Positions 8,605 through 17,763 of a DNA stretch of 64,000 nt are shown piece after piece. Below the pieces are notes generated by a model. It saw only the letters and a list, made by a program, of their open reading frames with translations, made no database searches and had not been told where the DNA came from. Origin of the DNA: Arachidicoccus sp. (GTDB taxonomy: Bacteria; Bacteroidota; Bacteroidia; Chitinophagales; Chitinophagaceae); assembly GCA_028283605.1 (NCBI GenBank), contig JAPWKH010000034.1, positions 1 through 64,000 on the forward strand, given 5' to 3'. Position 1 is the stretch's first letter, and every line of letters starts with the position of its first letter. The position numbers and the translations under genes are program-made.

Positions 8605-8761
8605 TTTTTCTTATTTGAATCTGGTAATTCAAACCTTCTATGTTTCTTTTCAGCTTGCCGAAATGCTTTGATAAATTTCCTTTGCCCGAAGATTTTTTCA
8701 ATTTCTCGGTCAAAATTTTCGACAGATTTTTTGCATTTGCTTTATCAATTACAACTGTCAT
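8594..8761 (-). CDS. Antitoxin partner of the PIN protein
   Basis: A 55-residue basic ORF beginning MTVVIDKANAKNLSKIL and ending QIRKNED, with its stop inside the first codons of the PIN gene (ATGA-type overlap typical of TA operons). It contains a lysine-rich middle and the stretch HFGKLKRNIEGLNYQ, as in small DUF2281/AbrB-like antitoxins associated with PIN toxins, although I cannot name the family firmly. A -7-like box TATCTTCG lies upstream at 8783-8790 (minus strand). Confidence 0.7.
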   Translation of the reverse strand: MTVVIDKANAKNLSKILTEKLKKSSGKGNLSKHFGKLKRNIEGLNYQIQIRKNED

Positions 8762-8841
8762 TGCAAAGAATTTTTATTTCTACGAAGATATATTTTTTTT
8801 CGTTGTTGTGTCTTATAATTGTAGGTCATCGCAAACCCAAT

Positions 8842-8892
8842 GGCTCGTATCTTCACGAGCCATAATTTTTCGGTAGGTGAGAACGCGTACCG
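8842..8892. repeat. Two-hairpin REP-like element, copy 1
   Basis: GGCTCGT (8842-8848) pairs with ACGAGCC (8855-8861). After 9 bases a second hairpin starts with CGGTA and ends with TACCG (8871-8892). The same architecture, with compensatory changes in stem 1, occurs at 24049-24099. It is extragenic, between the TA pair and the HD gene. Confidence 0.75.
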
Positions 8893-9001
8893 AGCTAACT
8901 ATATTTAGTATTTGATATGAGATAATTATATGAAACAATGTTTCTAAAAATAAGTATTCTTACTTTTACTTTCTAAAATAGTCAAAGAGTATATTTACTG
9001 A

Positions 9002-10213
9002 ATGATACAAAGAAAAATTATCAATGATCCTGTGCATGGTTTTATTACCATTAATCATCCGTTGTTGTTTAAAATAATCGATCATCCATATTTTCAAAGA
9101 TTGAGAAGAATTCGCCAGATGGCGATGGCGAGCCTAGTTTATCCGGGCGCTGTGCATACAAGGCTGCATCATGCTTTGGGCGCTTATCATTTAATGTGCT
9201 GCGCCGTCAATGAATTAAAAAATAAAAATGTTGAAATTTCCGCAGACGAAGAGCTTGCCGTAAAATGCGCCATATTGCTGCATGACATCGGGCACGGCCC
9301 TTTTTCTCACGCGCTGGAACATATTGTGGTAAAAGGTGTTTATCACGAACAATTAAGTTTGAAGATAATGCAGCTGCTGAATAATGAATTTAATGGCGAA
9401 CTGCAATTAGCCATTGATATTTTTACAGGCAAATACCATAAACATTTTTTACATCAGCTCATCAGCGGACAGCTGGATATGGACAGAATGGATTATCTCT
9501 CGCGGGATAGTTTTTTTACCGGTGTGAGCGAAGGTGTGATTGGGTACGACAGGATTTTAAAAATGCTTTCTGTAAGTAACAATCAGCTCGTGGTGGAAGA
9601 AAAAGGATTGTATAGTGTAGAGAAATTCTTAATTGCGCGCCGACAAATGTATTGGCAGGTATATTTACACAAAACCGTTTTGTGTGGTGAAAAAATGCTG
9701 GTAAATATTCTTAAACGAGCCAAAGAAATTTTTGATTTGAATGATAAAAATATCGTCCTCAATTCGCCGCTGGATTATTTTTTCATGGAGTTTGACGGTA
9801 AAATAAATGATGAAGTTTTGAAACTTTTTTGTTTGCTCGACGACACAGATATAGAATTTGGATTAAAAAAATGGAGCAATCATCCCGATAAAGTTTTATC
9901 AACGCTCAGCAGAAATGTATTGAACAGGATTTTATTAAAATGCAAGCTGGAATCTGAACCTATTTCTGAACAATTGATTCAAAGTAAAATAGAAAAAACA
10001 AAAGAGCGATTCTCATTATCCGGCAATGAAATAAGTTACTTTGTTTTTACCGGCGAAACGACCAATACGATTTATAATGTTAATGACGAAAATATTCTCA
10101 TGCAAATGAAAGATGGCTCATTAAAAGAATTATCTGCTCTTGAAAATTCGTTAATTCATCAAACACTTTCAGCCCCCGTAAAAAAATTCTACATTTGCTA
10201 TCCGAAAAACTAA
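9002..10213 (+). CDS. HD-domain phosphohydrolase
   Basis: A 403-residue cytoplasmic protein of the dGTPase-like HD superfamily. The metal motif is spread as usual: HTRLHHALG (about 52-60), ILLHDIGHGPFSHALEH (91-107, H94-D95) and the later Asp in MDRMDYLSRD. The N-terminal IINDPVHGFI is characteristic of this group, which is related to SAMHD1 and dGTPases. The likely reaction is hydrolysis of a (deoxy)nucleotide or another phosphoester; the substrate is not known. It is transcribed alone. Confidence 0.9.
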   Translation: MIQRKIINDPVHGFITINHPLLFKIIDHPYFQRLRRIRQMAMASLVYPGAVHTRLHHALGAYHLMCCAVNELKNKNVEISADEELAVKCAILLHDIGHGPFSHALEHIVVKGVYHEQLSLKIMQLLNNEFNGELQLAIDIFTGKYHKHFLHQLISGQLDMDRMDYLSRDSFFTGVSEGVIGYDRILKMLSVSNNQLVVEEKGLYSVEKFLIARRQMYWQVYLHKTVLCGEKMLVNILKRAKEIFDLNDKNIVLNSPLDYFFMEFDGKINDEVLKLFCLLDDTDIEFGLKKWSNHPDKVLSTLSRNVLNRILLKCKLESEPISEQLIQSKIEKTKERFSLSGNEISYFVFTGETTNTIYNVNDENILMQMKDGSLKELSALENSLIHQTLSAPVKKFYICYPKN

Positions 10214-10297
10214 TTTAAATAAAGTATGTTATTATTGAATTAACGGCTACAATTGTCCTATCTCATAATTCATAATTTATAATTCATAATTCACATT

Positions 10298-11335
10298 ATG
10301 CAATTTACTGCAAAACAAATCGCATCTTTTATAAATGCAGATATCGAAGGTGACGAAAATACCATTGTTACAGGTTTTAATAATATTGAAGCTGCTAAAG
10401 AAGGCGACCTGAGTTTTTTATCCAATCCTAAATATGAAGATTTTTTATATGCTTCAAAAGCCTCGCTGGTTATAGCCAATAAAAGCCTTGTATTGAAAAA
10501 AAAGATAACTGCCTCTTTGCTGCGCGTGGACGATGCGTATGCTGCATTTGCCACGCTGTTGAAAATATATCAGGATTTGCAAACAGACAATTTAAATGGT
10601 ATAGAAGAATATGCGCATGTTGCGGCGACCGCCAAAATAGGAGAGAAGGTTTACGTCGGTTCTTTTGCATATGTAAGTGAAAATGTAACAATAGGAAAAG
10701 GTTCTAAGATTTATCCTCAGGCATTCATCGGTGCAAATGTAAAAATCGGGGAAAATGCAATTATTTATCCCGGTGCAAAAATTTACAAGGATTGTATTGT
10801 TGGCAACAACACGATTATTCATTCCGGAGCAGTGATTGGCGCTGACGGATTTGGATTTGCACCCAATCCGGACGGCACTTATCAAAAGATTCCGCAAATA
10901 GGAAATGTAATTATTGAAGACAATGTGGAAATTGGCGCCAATACAACTATTGACCGCGCTACCCTCAATTCAACCATCATTAGAAAAGGAGTAAAGATTG
11001 ATAATCTTGTGCAAATAGCACACAATGTAGAACTTGGGGAAAATACGGCTATTGCCGCGCAAGCAGGCATCAGCGGAAGCACAAAAGTCGGCAGGAATGT
11101 GATGATTGCAGGGCAAGCAGGAATTGTGGGTCACATAAATATAGCAGACGGAACAATTATCACTGCTCAGTCCGGTCTTTCAAAATCTACAAAACCGAAA
11201 CAGATTTTCAGCGGAAGTCCGGCTATTGAACATCATCAGAATAATAGAAGCATCATTGTTTATAAACGTCTTCCCGAACTGGAAAAGAAAATTCAGGAAT
11301 TGGAAAGATTGGTAAAAGAATTGTCAAAACAATAA
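10298..11335 (+). CDS. lpxD: UDP-3-O-acylglucosamine N-acyltransferase
   Basis: A 345-residue enzyme that adds the N-linked 3-hydroxyacyl chain in lipid A synthesis in the cytoplasm. An N-terminal LpxD domain (1-95) is followed by left-handed beta-helix hexapeptide repeats (about 105-290) and a C-terminal helix. The catalytic His is H242 in QIAHNVELG, and GADGFGFAP is the family signature. The next gene (lpxC-fabZ) is co-directional, so lipid A synthesis is clustered here. The upstream gap 10214-10297 has the common AT-rich filler ATAATTCATAATT. Confidence 0.96.
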   Translation: MQFTAKQIASFINADIEGDENTIVTGFNNIEAAKEGDLSFLSNPKYEDFLYASKASLVIANKSLVLKKKITASLLRVDDAYAAFATLLKIYQDLQTDNLNGIEEYAHVAATAKIGEKVYVGSFAYVSENVTIGKGSKIYPQAFIGANVKIGENAIIYPGAKIYKDCIVGNNTIIHSGAVIGADGFGFAPNPDGTYQKIPQIGNVIIEDNVEIGANTTIDRATLNSTIIRKGVKIDNLVQIAHNVELGENTAIAAQAGISGSTKVGRNVMIAGQAGIVGHINIADGTIITAQSGLSKSTKPKQIFSGSPAIEHHQNNRSIIVYKRLPELEKKIQELERLVKELSKQ

Positions 11336-11444
11336 TTGTTTCCTCTATAAAAATGATATGCTGTATTTTCGCAAAATCGGCATTCGTTTTTTCTTTATTT
11401 TTCTATTAATTTATAATTCAATTTTTATTATTCGTTTTGTGATC

Positions 11445-12854
11445 ATGACTGAAGATTTCAATCAAAATAAACAACACACATTAGCCAAATCTATTACTAT
11501 AAGCGGAACAGGATTACACACAGGCGCAGTAGTTGATATGAATTTGATTCCGGCTAATCCCGATTTCGGCATACAATTTCAAAGAACAGACCTTGACGGC
11601 AAACCAATAATTAAAGCGGACTGCGATTTGGTTACCGATACGAGCCGCGGCACCACTTTACAGCTGGGAAATGCAAAAATTTCTACGGTAGAGCATTTGC
11701 TCGCAGCTTTTATAGGTATGGGAATAGATAATGTACTGGTGGAAATCAACGGGCCGGAAATTCCTATTATGGACGGCAGCGCACAGCCTTTTGTAGAAAT
11801 TATCGATAAGGTAGGCGTTGCTGAACAAGAAGCTGAAAAAGTCTGGTACACTTTAAATGATAATATCCATTTTTACGATGATGATAAACGTGTGGAAATG
11901 GTAGCCATGCCATCGGAAAAATACAGCTTAACAGCGCTGATTGATTTTAACAGCCCCGTTTTAGGTACGCAATATGCGCAACTAAAAAAAATGAGCAATT
12001 TCAAAACCGAAATTGCTTCCTGCCGTACATTCAGTTTTTTACATGAACTGGAAATGTTGCTGGAGCACAACCTTATCAAAGGTGGCGATTTAAACAATGC
12101 AATTATCGTTGTAGATAAGCCTGTAACAGCCGATGAACTTGACCGTCTTGCAAAAGTATTCAACAAGGAAAATGTAGGAGTGAGCAAAGACGGCTATCTG
12201 AACCATATTGAATTACGTTTTCCAAACGAGCCGGCCCGTCATAAATTACTGGATATGATCGGCGATCTGGCATTGGTAGGATATCCTGTTAAAGCGCGCG
12301 TATTAGCAAACCGTCCCGGGCACAGCACAAATGTTGCTTTCGCAAAAATGATCAAGCAGCAGATCAAGAAAATAAAAAATTCCCCTGATATTCCTTTATA
12401 CGATTATACAAAACCTCCGTTATATACAACCGAACAAATCGAAAAAATATTGCCTCACCGCTATCCGTTTTTATTAGTGGATAAAATTATCGACTTGACG
12501 GATAATACGATTGTAGGTGTAAAAAATGTAACTTTCAACGAATATTTCTTTCAAGGCCATTTCCCCGGAAATCCTGTAATGCCGGGAGTTTTACAAGTAG
12601 AGGCTCTGGCCCAAACGGGCGGAATATTATGTATCAATCTAATGGGTGAGGGCTCTTATGATACATATTTTTTGAAAATAGATAATTGTAAATTCAAACA
12701 CATGATTCGCCCGGGCGATACGTTGTTATTAAAAATGGAACTCAACAGCCCAATTCGTCGCGGCATTTGCAATATGCACGGAACAGTATTTGTAAATGGG
12801 AAAATTGCCACAGAGGCAGATATGGTAGCGCAAGTTGTAAAAAGAGCGGATTAA
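11445..12854 (+). CDS. lpxC/fabZ: Bifunctional LpxC-FabZ fusion
   Basis: A 469-residue fusion. Residues 1 to about 310 are UDP-3-O-acyl-GlcNAc deacetylase (zinc enzyme, first committed step of lipid A), with [10 protein letters not shown] and the late [14 protein letters not shown] and NRPGHST motifs. Residues about 325-469 are (3R)-hydroxyacyl-ACP dehydratase, with [13 protein letters not shown] and [20 protein letters not shown]. The fusion is typical of Bacteroidota and couples lipid A to membrane fatty-acid synthesis. An upstream in-frame ATG at 11358 adds 29 hydrophobic residues; MTEDFNQ at 11445 is the better start for a cytoplasmic enzyme. Confidence 0.96.
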   Translation: MTEDFNQNKQHTLAKSITISGTGLHTGAVVDMNLIPANPDFGIQFQRTDLDGKPIIKADCDLVTDTSRGTTLQLGNAKISTVEHLLAAFIGMGIDNVLVEINGPEIPIMDGSAQPFVEIIDKVGVAEQEAEKVWYTLNDNIHFYDDDKRVEMVAMPSEKYSLTALIDFNSPVLGTQYAQLKKMSNFKTEIASCRTFSFLHELEMLLEHNLIKGGDLNNAIIVVDKPVTADELDRLAKVFNKENVGVSKDGYLNHIELRFPNEPARHKLLDMIGDLALVGYPVKARVLANRPGHSTNVAFAKMIKQQIKKIKNSPDIPLYDYTKPPLYTTEQIEKILPHRYPFLLVDKIIDLTDNTIVGVKNVTFNEYFFQGHFPGNPVMPGVLQVEALAQTGGILCINLMGEGSYDTYFLKIDNCKFKHMIRPGDTLLLKMELNSPIRRGICNMHGTVFVNGKIATEADMVAQVVKRAD

Positions 12855-12896
12855 TAGATAAAATCCATTAATCATGCACACAAGTGGAAAAGTAGA

Positions 12897-12929
12897 TTGA
12901 CGTGTTAAACATTGGAAGATATATCTTTG
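12897..12929 (+). promoter_or_regulatory. Promoter of the AraC-type gene
   Basis: TTG at 12897-12899 and TATCTTTG at 12922-12929 are separated by 22 bases, matching the Bacteroidota -33/-7 promoter pattern. The ATG follows 25 bases later at 12955. Confidence 0.6.
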
Positions 12930-12954
12930 TGCAGGATTTTAAATAAGTAACAAG

Positions 12955-13878
12955 ATGACAGATATTGTGAAAATGACTGAAAATGAATGCCTCGAATCGG
13001 GGTTTGACATGGTGTATCAAAAAGAGTACGAAGTCATGGGCTCTATCCGTTCGTCGGTTACTTGTTATCAAACAGAAGATGCATGGGCAAAACAAGATGC
13101 CGGCATGATGATGTATAATGTGCAAAAAAATGAAGAAGATAAAAAACTTGATCTTCGCTTTTGCATTTCGGGAAACAAGTATTGCGACAATGACAAATGC
13201 AGGGAATGTGCCGGTAGAAACATTGGGATATGCGAGAATTCCAAAAACATGATCAGCCTTTTCAGCTTTAGTTTTTTACCCAGTTATTTGCAGCAATTCA
13301 AAAGCAGCGATAAATCTTCAACGAATAAAAAAGATAAGATTCTTTCTTTCGAATATAAAACATCTTTCAGCAAAGTATTTCCTGTTTGTCCTCGCCAGCG
13401 TGATAGTTTGTCCACTTTATTAGAGACAAATTATTCCGGTGCAATGGAAAATATTTTTATTAACTCAAAGATCCATGAAGTGCTTTTGTACAGCATGGAT
13501 TGTTTAGTTGAAGATCAGGATGGCAGAGAAGTTTTTACTTGCCGTTTTCTTGCCGATGAATCGGGCATGGAAAAAATTTATTTGGCAAAAGATGTATTGC
13601 TTGAAAATTTAGGAACACCGATTACAATTAAAGAACTCAGCCGCCGTGTTGCCATCAATGAATGTTATTTAAAAAAAGGATTTAAGGAAGTTTTCGGAAC
13701 AACTATTTTTGATTTTTATCAGCAGCAGCGTATGGATCATGCGAAATATTTGCTGTATCAAAAAGGCTTGAATGTAACTGATGTTGCCAACATTCTCGGC
13801 TATTCATCCATCTCACATTTCTCTTCAGCGTTTAAAAAACAAACCGGCATCAAGCCTTGTGAATTGTTGTTGAAATAA
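12955..13878 (+). CDS. AraC-family regulator with cysteine cluster
   Basis: A 307-residue regulator. The C-terminal 85 residues form the double helix-turn-helix of AraC/XylS proteins: TIKELSRRVAINECYLKKGF and VTDVANILGYSSISHFSSAF. The N-terminal sensing region has five cysteines, C70-x6-C77-x4-C82-x2-C85-x7-C93 (near FCISGNKYC, DKCREC), which may bind a metal or respond to redox state. Target and ligand are unknown. The gene follows lpxC-fabZ but has its own promoter at 12897-12929. Confidence 0.88.
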   Translation: MTDIVKMTENECLESGFDMVYQKEYEVMGSIRSSVTCYQTEDAWAKQDAGMMMYNVQKNEEDKKLDLRFCISGNKYCDNDKCRECAGRNIGICENSKNMISLFSFSFLPSYLQQFKSSDKSSTNKKDKILSFEYKTSFSKVFPVCPRQRDSLSTLLETNYSGAMENIFINSKIHEVLLYSMDCLVEDQDGREVFTCRFLADESGMEKIYLAKDVLLENLGTPITIKELSRRVAINECYLKKGFKEVFGTTIFDFYQQQRMDHAKYLLYQKGLNVTDVANILGYSSISHFSSAFKKQTGIKPCELLLK

Positions 13879-13880
13879 GG

Positions 13881-13918
13881 TTTCACGCAAAGATGCAAAG
13901 GAAATAAGGCACAAAGAA
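13881..13918. repeat. Intergenic repeat of the TTTGTGTCTTTGC type
   Basis: Read on the minus strand this is CTTTGTGCCTTATTTCCTTT followed by GCATCTTTGCGTGAAA. Related pieces occur at 13942-13990, 14721-14760, 16245-16312 and 16951-16971. All are intergenic and surround the TA-rich stretch. Confidence 0.55.
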
Positions 13919-13998
13919 ATTATTTATGTATTTCAACACCTCTGTTCACTCTGTGTGAAACACAATTATCTTTGTTTTTCTAAAGATGGAAACCCTTT

Positions 13999-14416
13999 CT
14001 ATATAAGATTCATCTCGCTCAATATGCCCAAAAACTCATCTGTATTGATAATGTTAATCGTAGGGAAATCTAACTTTTTCGCTTCGTTGAAATGTGCATC
14101 ATTCGTTACCAGATAATCTGCGCCGCTTGCAACTGCTGCATCAAAAAATTTATTATCGTCGGGGTCGGCAGAGATAGCATTCCAATTATAGAAGATGCGT
14201 TGGTAAATTACTTGGCGATTCAACAAATGATTCCGATAACAATTCAGCAATGCCCGCCGCAGCATGTTCAATCAAAATTTCTTCATACTCGTGCAAAATA
14301 TCTTCCGACACAACTAGCTGATAAATGCCTTTTACAAAAGCTCGCCATATCAATTTATGTCGACTGCGTTTACTCAAAGCAATCAACAAAATATTTGAAT
14401 CTAAAACAATCTTCAC
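13999..14416 (-). pseudogene. PIN-domain toxin, frameshifted
   Basis: The N-terminal frame (14416 to about 14218) begins MKIVLDSNILLIALSKRS and runs to LLSESFVESP. The remainder, VIYQRIFYNWNAISADPDDN through YLVTNDAHFNEAKK to the end at 13999, is in the next frame. Removing one base near 14212-14213 (+ strand) restores a single PIN protein of about 138 residues with all catalytic acids (D6, the E of HEYEEIL, D of SADPDDNKFFD and D of TNDAHF). The toxin is therefore probably inactivated by a one-base insertion. The antitoxin lies 6 bases upstream. Confidence 0.8.
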
Positions 14417-14422
14417 TGGAGT

Positions 14423-14656
14423 CTATTTGGAAGATTTGGTGCGGAAATGTTCCTTGCTTAATTTCTCATAATATTCTTCGGTAATGTTATTTTCCGATTC
14501 CCATTTGTCCGTAACGTCTTCAATTTGTTTAGCCAAAAAATGCACAGCTAACTTGCGCGTCTGAACAAAGTCTTCTTCAGGCAAAGGTTTTTTTAGCAAC
14601 CGCAACATTAAGACCTGTTGCTCATTTAATTGCGAATCGTTTAATGCTGTTTCCAT
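14423..14656 (-). CDS. Antitoxin of the frameshifted PIN module
   Basis: A 77-residue acidic protein beginning METALNDSQLNEQQVLMLRL, with a helical C-terminus (DKWESENNITEEYYEKLS). This is the usual antitoxin partner of COG1569 PIN proteins in Bacteroidota. A longer start 8 codons upstream is possible but adds only basic residues. It precedes the toxin by 6 bases and shows no lesion. Confidence 0.7.
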   Translation of the reverse strand: METALNDSQLNEQQVLMLRLLKKPLPEEDFVQTRKLAVHFLAKQIEDVTDKWESENNITEEYYEKLSKEHFRTKSSK

Positions 14657-14684
14657 AATTCCCGTTTTTCTCTTTCTCAAAAGA

Positions 14685-14723
14685 AATCATTTTTCTCAAC
14701 AATAACGGCATTATGAATATTCT
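14685..14723. repeat. 39-bp TA-upstream repeat, copy 1
   Basis: This segment matches 16913-16951 at 34 of 39 positions, with CTCAACAA and AACGGCAT as the conserved core. Each copy lies 30-75 bases upstream of a TA antitoxin start on the minus strand. The minus strand of copy 2 reads as a peptide end (YDAVVVEEDD, stop), so the repeats may be 3' remnants of a gene once located in front of both modules. Confidence 0.6.
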
Positions 14724-14919
14724 TTGTGTCCTTAGTTTTCATTGTCTCTTTGTGTGAAATTAAATTATCTCAATTTCAACCTTGCTTCGGGCAAAGACAG
14801 AAACAACAATTTTGGATTGAACAATGCGAAAGAGAATATTGCTTACACGGCGTTGTTTTAAAGTTTTTGTAATTTTATTCGATAGTTATTTATCCCATTC
14901 CTATTAAATACATAGAAGC

Positions 14920-16215
14920 ATGAACAAATTTTTTCTTTGCTTTATTGTTATCATCATTTCATTCAAACAAGCGTCGGCACAACAAAAAGTATACACACAA
15001 GACATTGACAATTTTTGGATTGCTTATGACAGTATTAAAACGACGAATGACAGCTTAAAACAAATTCATTTTATTCAAACACTTTATATTGATAAAGGAA
15101 CACAAGGCTTAAAGGCTTTCATGCAAGTAAGAAACTATTCTGCTGAATTGTATGTTCAATTAATTAAAAAATATCCGAAATTTTGGAATTCAGTTCGAGC
15201 AAATACTTTAATTGTGAAGTCGAAAGTCCTCGATATTGAAAAAAGCATCAAGAAATTTAAAACACTTTATCCTGAATTGAGAAATGCAAAAATGTATTTT
15301 ACAATCGGTGGTCTTCGTTCGGGTGGAACAACAAAAGATAGCATGGTACTTGTAGGCGCTGAAATTGCAACAGGAGATTCAACAACAGACGTTTCAGAAT
15401 TTCCCGATAAATGGTTAGCAGGAATATTCAAAAATAGTAATTCCGACAACTTTGTTTATCTGAATGTTCACGAGTATGTTCATACGCAACAACATGGAGA
15501 ACACAACAATTTATTGGCAAATGCCATTACAGAAGGCTCTGCGGATTTTATTGCAGAATTAGTTACGGGAAAGCCTTTACGAAGCAATTACATAATATAC
15601 GGCAAAGAACATGAAGAAGAACTAAAAGAGGCATTTAAACAAGATATGTTTGGTGCACCAGTTAATAATTGGCTATACAACGGAAGTTATACAAAGACTG
15701 TTGCCAATTTGGGATATTTTATAGGCTACGATATATGTAAGTCATATTACAAGAATGCAACGAATAAAAAGCAAGCAATTAAAAATATCATTGAGTTAAA
15801 TTATTCAGACTCGACAGCCGTAGAAGATTTTTTAAAGCAATCAAAATTTTATAACGAGCCAATTAATAAAGCACAGATAATCCAGGCGTATCAATTAAAG
15901 CTCCCCAAGCTTATAAAAATAGAAGAATTTAAGAATGGTGATACATTGGTTGATGCTTCTCTTAAACAAATGACATTAGTGTTTTCGCAACCAATGGGCA
16001 AAGGGATGTCAATTTATTATAGCAACAGAGGGAAAGATTTTTATCCAATAACAGGAGTAACAGGTTTTTCTGACGACGAGACAAAACTAAATCTTACTAT
16101 CGATTTAAAACCAAATCATGAATATGAATTCATAATTAAAAATGAAAAATTTATTTCAACAAGCGGCTATCCGCTTTTAAAAGATTATCTAATAAAATTC
16201 AAAACGAAACCGTAG
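14920..16215 (+). CDS. Secreted HExxH metallopeptidase-like protein
   Basis: A 431-residue protein with a signal peptide (1-20, cleavage after QASA). HEYVH at 184-188 is a zinc-binding HExxH motif, with E205 in ITEGSADF as the third ligand, a gluzincin arrangement similar to DUF2268-type proteins. Residues from about 335 to the end resemble an SbsA/Big_5 Ig-like domain (LVFSQPMGKGMSIYYS, then LKPNHEYEFIIKN). It probably acts in the periplasm or on the cell surface; the substrate is unknown. The gene stands alone between two damaged TA modules. Confidence 0.75.
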   Translation: MNKFFLCFIVIIISFKQASAQQKVYTQDIDNFWIAYDSIKTTNDSLKQIHFIQTLYIDKGTQGLKAFMQVRNYSAELYVQLIKKYPKFWNSVRANTLIVKSKVLDIEKSIKKFKTLYPELRNAKMYFTIGGLRSGGTTKDSMVLVGAEIATGDSTTDVSEFPDKWLAGIFKNSNSDNFVYLNVHEYVHTQQHGEHNNLLANAITEGSADFIAELVTGKPLRSNYIIYGKEHEEELKEAFKQDMFGAPVNNWLYNGSYTKTVANLGYFIGYDICKSYYKNATNKKQAIKNIIELNYSDSTAVEDFLKQSKFYNEPINKAQIIQAYQLKLPKLIKIEEFKNGDTLVDASLKQMTLVFSQPMGKGMSIYYSNRGKDFYPITGVTGFSDDETKLNLTIDLKPNHEYEFIIKNEKFISTSGYPLLKDYLIKFKTKP

Positions 16216-16244
16216 ACAATTCACAATTCTAAAATCTAAAATCA

Positions 16245-16312
16245 TCTCTGCGTCTTTGCTCCCTTGTGTCTTTGCATGAAACTCTTTTATCTTTGTTTCC
16301 GCAAAGATGAAA
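16245..16312. repeat. Intergenic repeat with CTTTG motifs and a -7-box dyad
   Basis: It contains CGTCTTTGCTCCCTTGTGTC and TTTGCATGAAA, then TATCTTTGTTTCCGCAAAGA. The last piece is a small dyad (ATCTTTG/CAAAGAT) and recurs at 17745-17765 in front of recG; a looser form is at 13969-13987. It may be decayed promoter or leader copies. Confidence 0.55.
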
Positions 16313-16324
16313 CTCTTTCTACTT

Positions 16325-16605
16325 TTAAAACAAATCGGAGTAAGTTCCTGTTCTATTCAATTCAATCAAAAGCAATTCGTCATCTTCATCCCAATTAACA
16401 GCAAATCGGGTTTCACATGACACTCCCAAAGCTCTTTATAATTACCAATAAGTTTATGTGCTTTATATTTTTTCTCTAATCCTTTAGCGCCACTAATAGC
16501 CAAATTTTTAATAAAATCTTGCAGCAATCGAAAATCTGAAATACTTCTTTTTTTCAGCAATTTTAAATCCTTATCAAACTTTTTGGTTGTTAAGACTATG
16601 TACAT
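16325..16605 (-). pseudogene. YafQ/RelE-type toxin, frameshifted near the C-terminus
   Basis: The intact part begins MYIVLTTKKFDKDLKLLKKR and contains GNYKELWECHVKPDLLLI, as in YafQ-type mRNA endonucleases. After LLLI the frame shifts and stops at 16366. Adding one base near 16393 restores WDEDDELLLIELNRTGTYSD and a stop at 16325, the expected YafQ ending with its catalytic C-terminal strand. The toxin is therefore likely dead. The antitoxin lies 8 bases upstream. Confidence 0.8.
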
Positions 16606-16613
16606 AAAAAAGA

Positions 16614-16841
16614 TTAAATGCTGTTAAACAAAGCATCAACGCTTTCCCAATACGTTACTTTTCCAGCCCGCGCATCATTAATTGCTTTAATCGTTTCTTT
16701 GTTTGGAACTCTGCCCAAATCAAAGTCTTTTTCCGTAAGTTTTTTTCTCGGTTCGCGCAAAGGAATATTCAAAGCATTAGCAAATGCTTTAATAGCTTTT
16801 GACTGATTTTTTGTTTTCGGTACAAGAATTAGCGCTTCCAT
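16614..16841 (-). CDS. Antitoxin of the YafQ-like module
   Basis: A 75-residue protein beginning MEALILVPKTKNQSKAIKAF, with the C-terminal stretch KAINDARAGKVTYWESVDAL, typical of small RelB/DinJ-like antitoxins paired with YafQ-type toxins in Bacteroidota. It reads through without lesions. A -7 box TATCTTTG lies upstream on the minus strand at 16868-16875. Confidence 0.75.
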   Translation of the reverse strand: MEALILVPKTKNQSKAIKAFANALNIPLREPRKKLTEKDFDLGRVPNKETIKAINDARAGKVTYWESVDALFNSI

Positions 16842-16867
16842 GATTTTATTATTTTGTATTTTCTGAA

Positions 16868-16875
16868 CAAAGATA
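16868..16875 (-). promoter_or_regulatory. -7 box of the YafQ-like TA module
   Basis: TATCTTTG on the minus strand, 26 bases before the antitoxin ATG at 16841, fits TAnnTTTG. Confidence 0.55.
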
Positions 16876-16912
16876 CATTTTCATCAAATATTCTTTTTTC
16901 TTTTTCAAAATT

Positions 16913-16951
16913 AATCATCTTCCTCAACAACAACGGCATCATAAATATTCT
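16913..16951. repeat. 39-bp TA-upstream repeat, copy 2
   Basis: Partner of 14685-14723, lying upstream of the YafQ-like TA module and followed by a TTTGCATGAAA repeat piece (16951-16971). The minus strand reads RRENIYDAVVVEEDD and a stop, suggesting the 3' end of a lost coding sequence. Confidence 0.6.
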
Positions 16952-17004
16952 CGCGCCTTTGCATGAAATGATAATCATGTAAATTTGAAACATAATTCAG
17001 TAAT

Positions 17005-17691
17005 ATGTTTTTCATTATCCTCATACTTGCAATACCAATTTTTCTTTGCTTTTGGATTCCGTATAAAAGTGGAAAAAAGAAACTTGGAATAAGAGTAAGT
17101 GTAGCGCTTTTAATTATTTCGTTAATTAGTTTCTTGCCGAATTTTGAATTGTTGAATGTATTTATTTGGTGGTTCATTGTTGCAATCTCAATTGTTTTCT
17201 TAGCTTATTGGATATTCCGATATTATAAAAAGAAAAAAGTTGCTATTATTTTGGCGATTGCTCTTTCCGCATTCTTTTTATATGTGGCATTAAGTCCTTG
17301 GATAGATGATTGGACATTTACGAGAAACAATGCAAAAAATATGTTGAATGAACGCGGCTTTGTTTTGAATGATAAAATAAAAATATTGTCAAATGAAAGC
17401 GGTGGTTTGAGAGATTACTATCATACTTTTTATATTTCTGTTTCCGATAGTGATTATACAAAAATCAAGAATCAAATAATATCACAACATAATTACAAAG
17501 GAAAAAAGACAAATGATTTTTATCCGAATTATCAGAGATACGAAATTGATGACACAATTAGTTGGGAAAATGATTTTGATTATATCTACGATATAACATC
17601 CAAAAAAGAAATGGATGAGGGAACACATCATTGTCAAATCCAACTTGACAAAAAGAAAAATGAATTGGAATATTCATGCGACATTGATTGA
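17005..17691 (+). CDS. Hypothetical membrane protein
   Basis: A 228-residue protein I do not recognise. Residues 1-100 have four hydrophobic segments (about 1-18, 28-46, 50-69 and 78-97) with lysine-rich turns (KSGKKK, YYKKKK). The C-terminal 130 residues are hydrophilic and rich in Tyr/Asp, beginning with WIDDWTFTRNNAKNMLNERG. It looks like an inner-membrane anchor with a soluble domain. It is a single gene between the YafQ module and recG. Function unknown. Confidence 0.6.
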   Translation: MFFIILILAIPIFLCFWIPYKSGKKKLGIRVSVALLIISLISFLPNFELLNVFIWWFIVAISIVFLAYWIFRYYKKKKVAIILAIALSAFFLYVALSPWIDDWTFTRNNAKNMLNERGFVLNDKIKILSNESGGLRDYYHTFYISVSDSDYTKIKNQIISQHNYKGKKTNDFYPNYQRYEIDDTISWENDFDYIYDITSKKEMDEGTHHCQIQLDKKKNELEYSCDID

Positions 17692-17744
17692 TATAAGGAT
17701 AATCTTTTTCATAAATCTCAAATCATAAATCCTATATCATAAAT

Positions 17745-17752
17745 TATCTTTG
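17745..17752 (+). promoter_or_regulatory. recG -7 box
   Basis: TATCTTTG ends 11 bases before the recG ATG (17764), implying a very short 5' leader. The box is part of the dyad ATCTTTG/CAAAGAT also found at 16289-16310. Confidence 0.55.
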
Positions 17753-17763
17753 TTTCCGCAAAG

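Noticed and set aside
16911-17177. 88-codon minus-strand ORF
   Set aside because: It is mostly antisense to the membrane-protein gene at 17005; only its last codons coincide with the 39-bp repeat.
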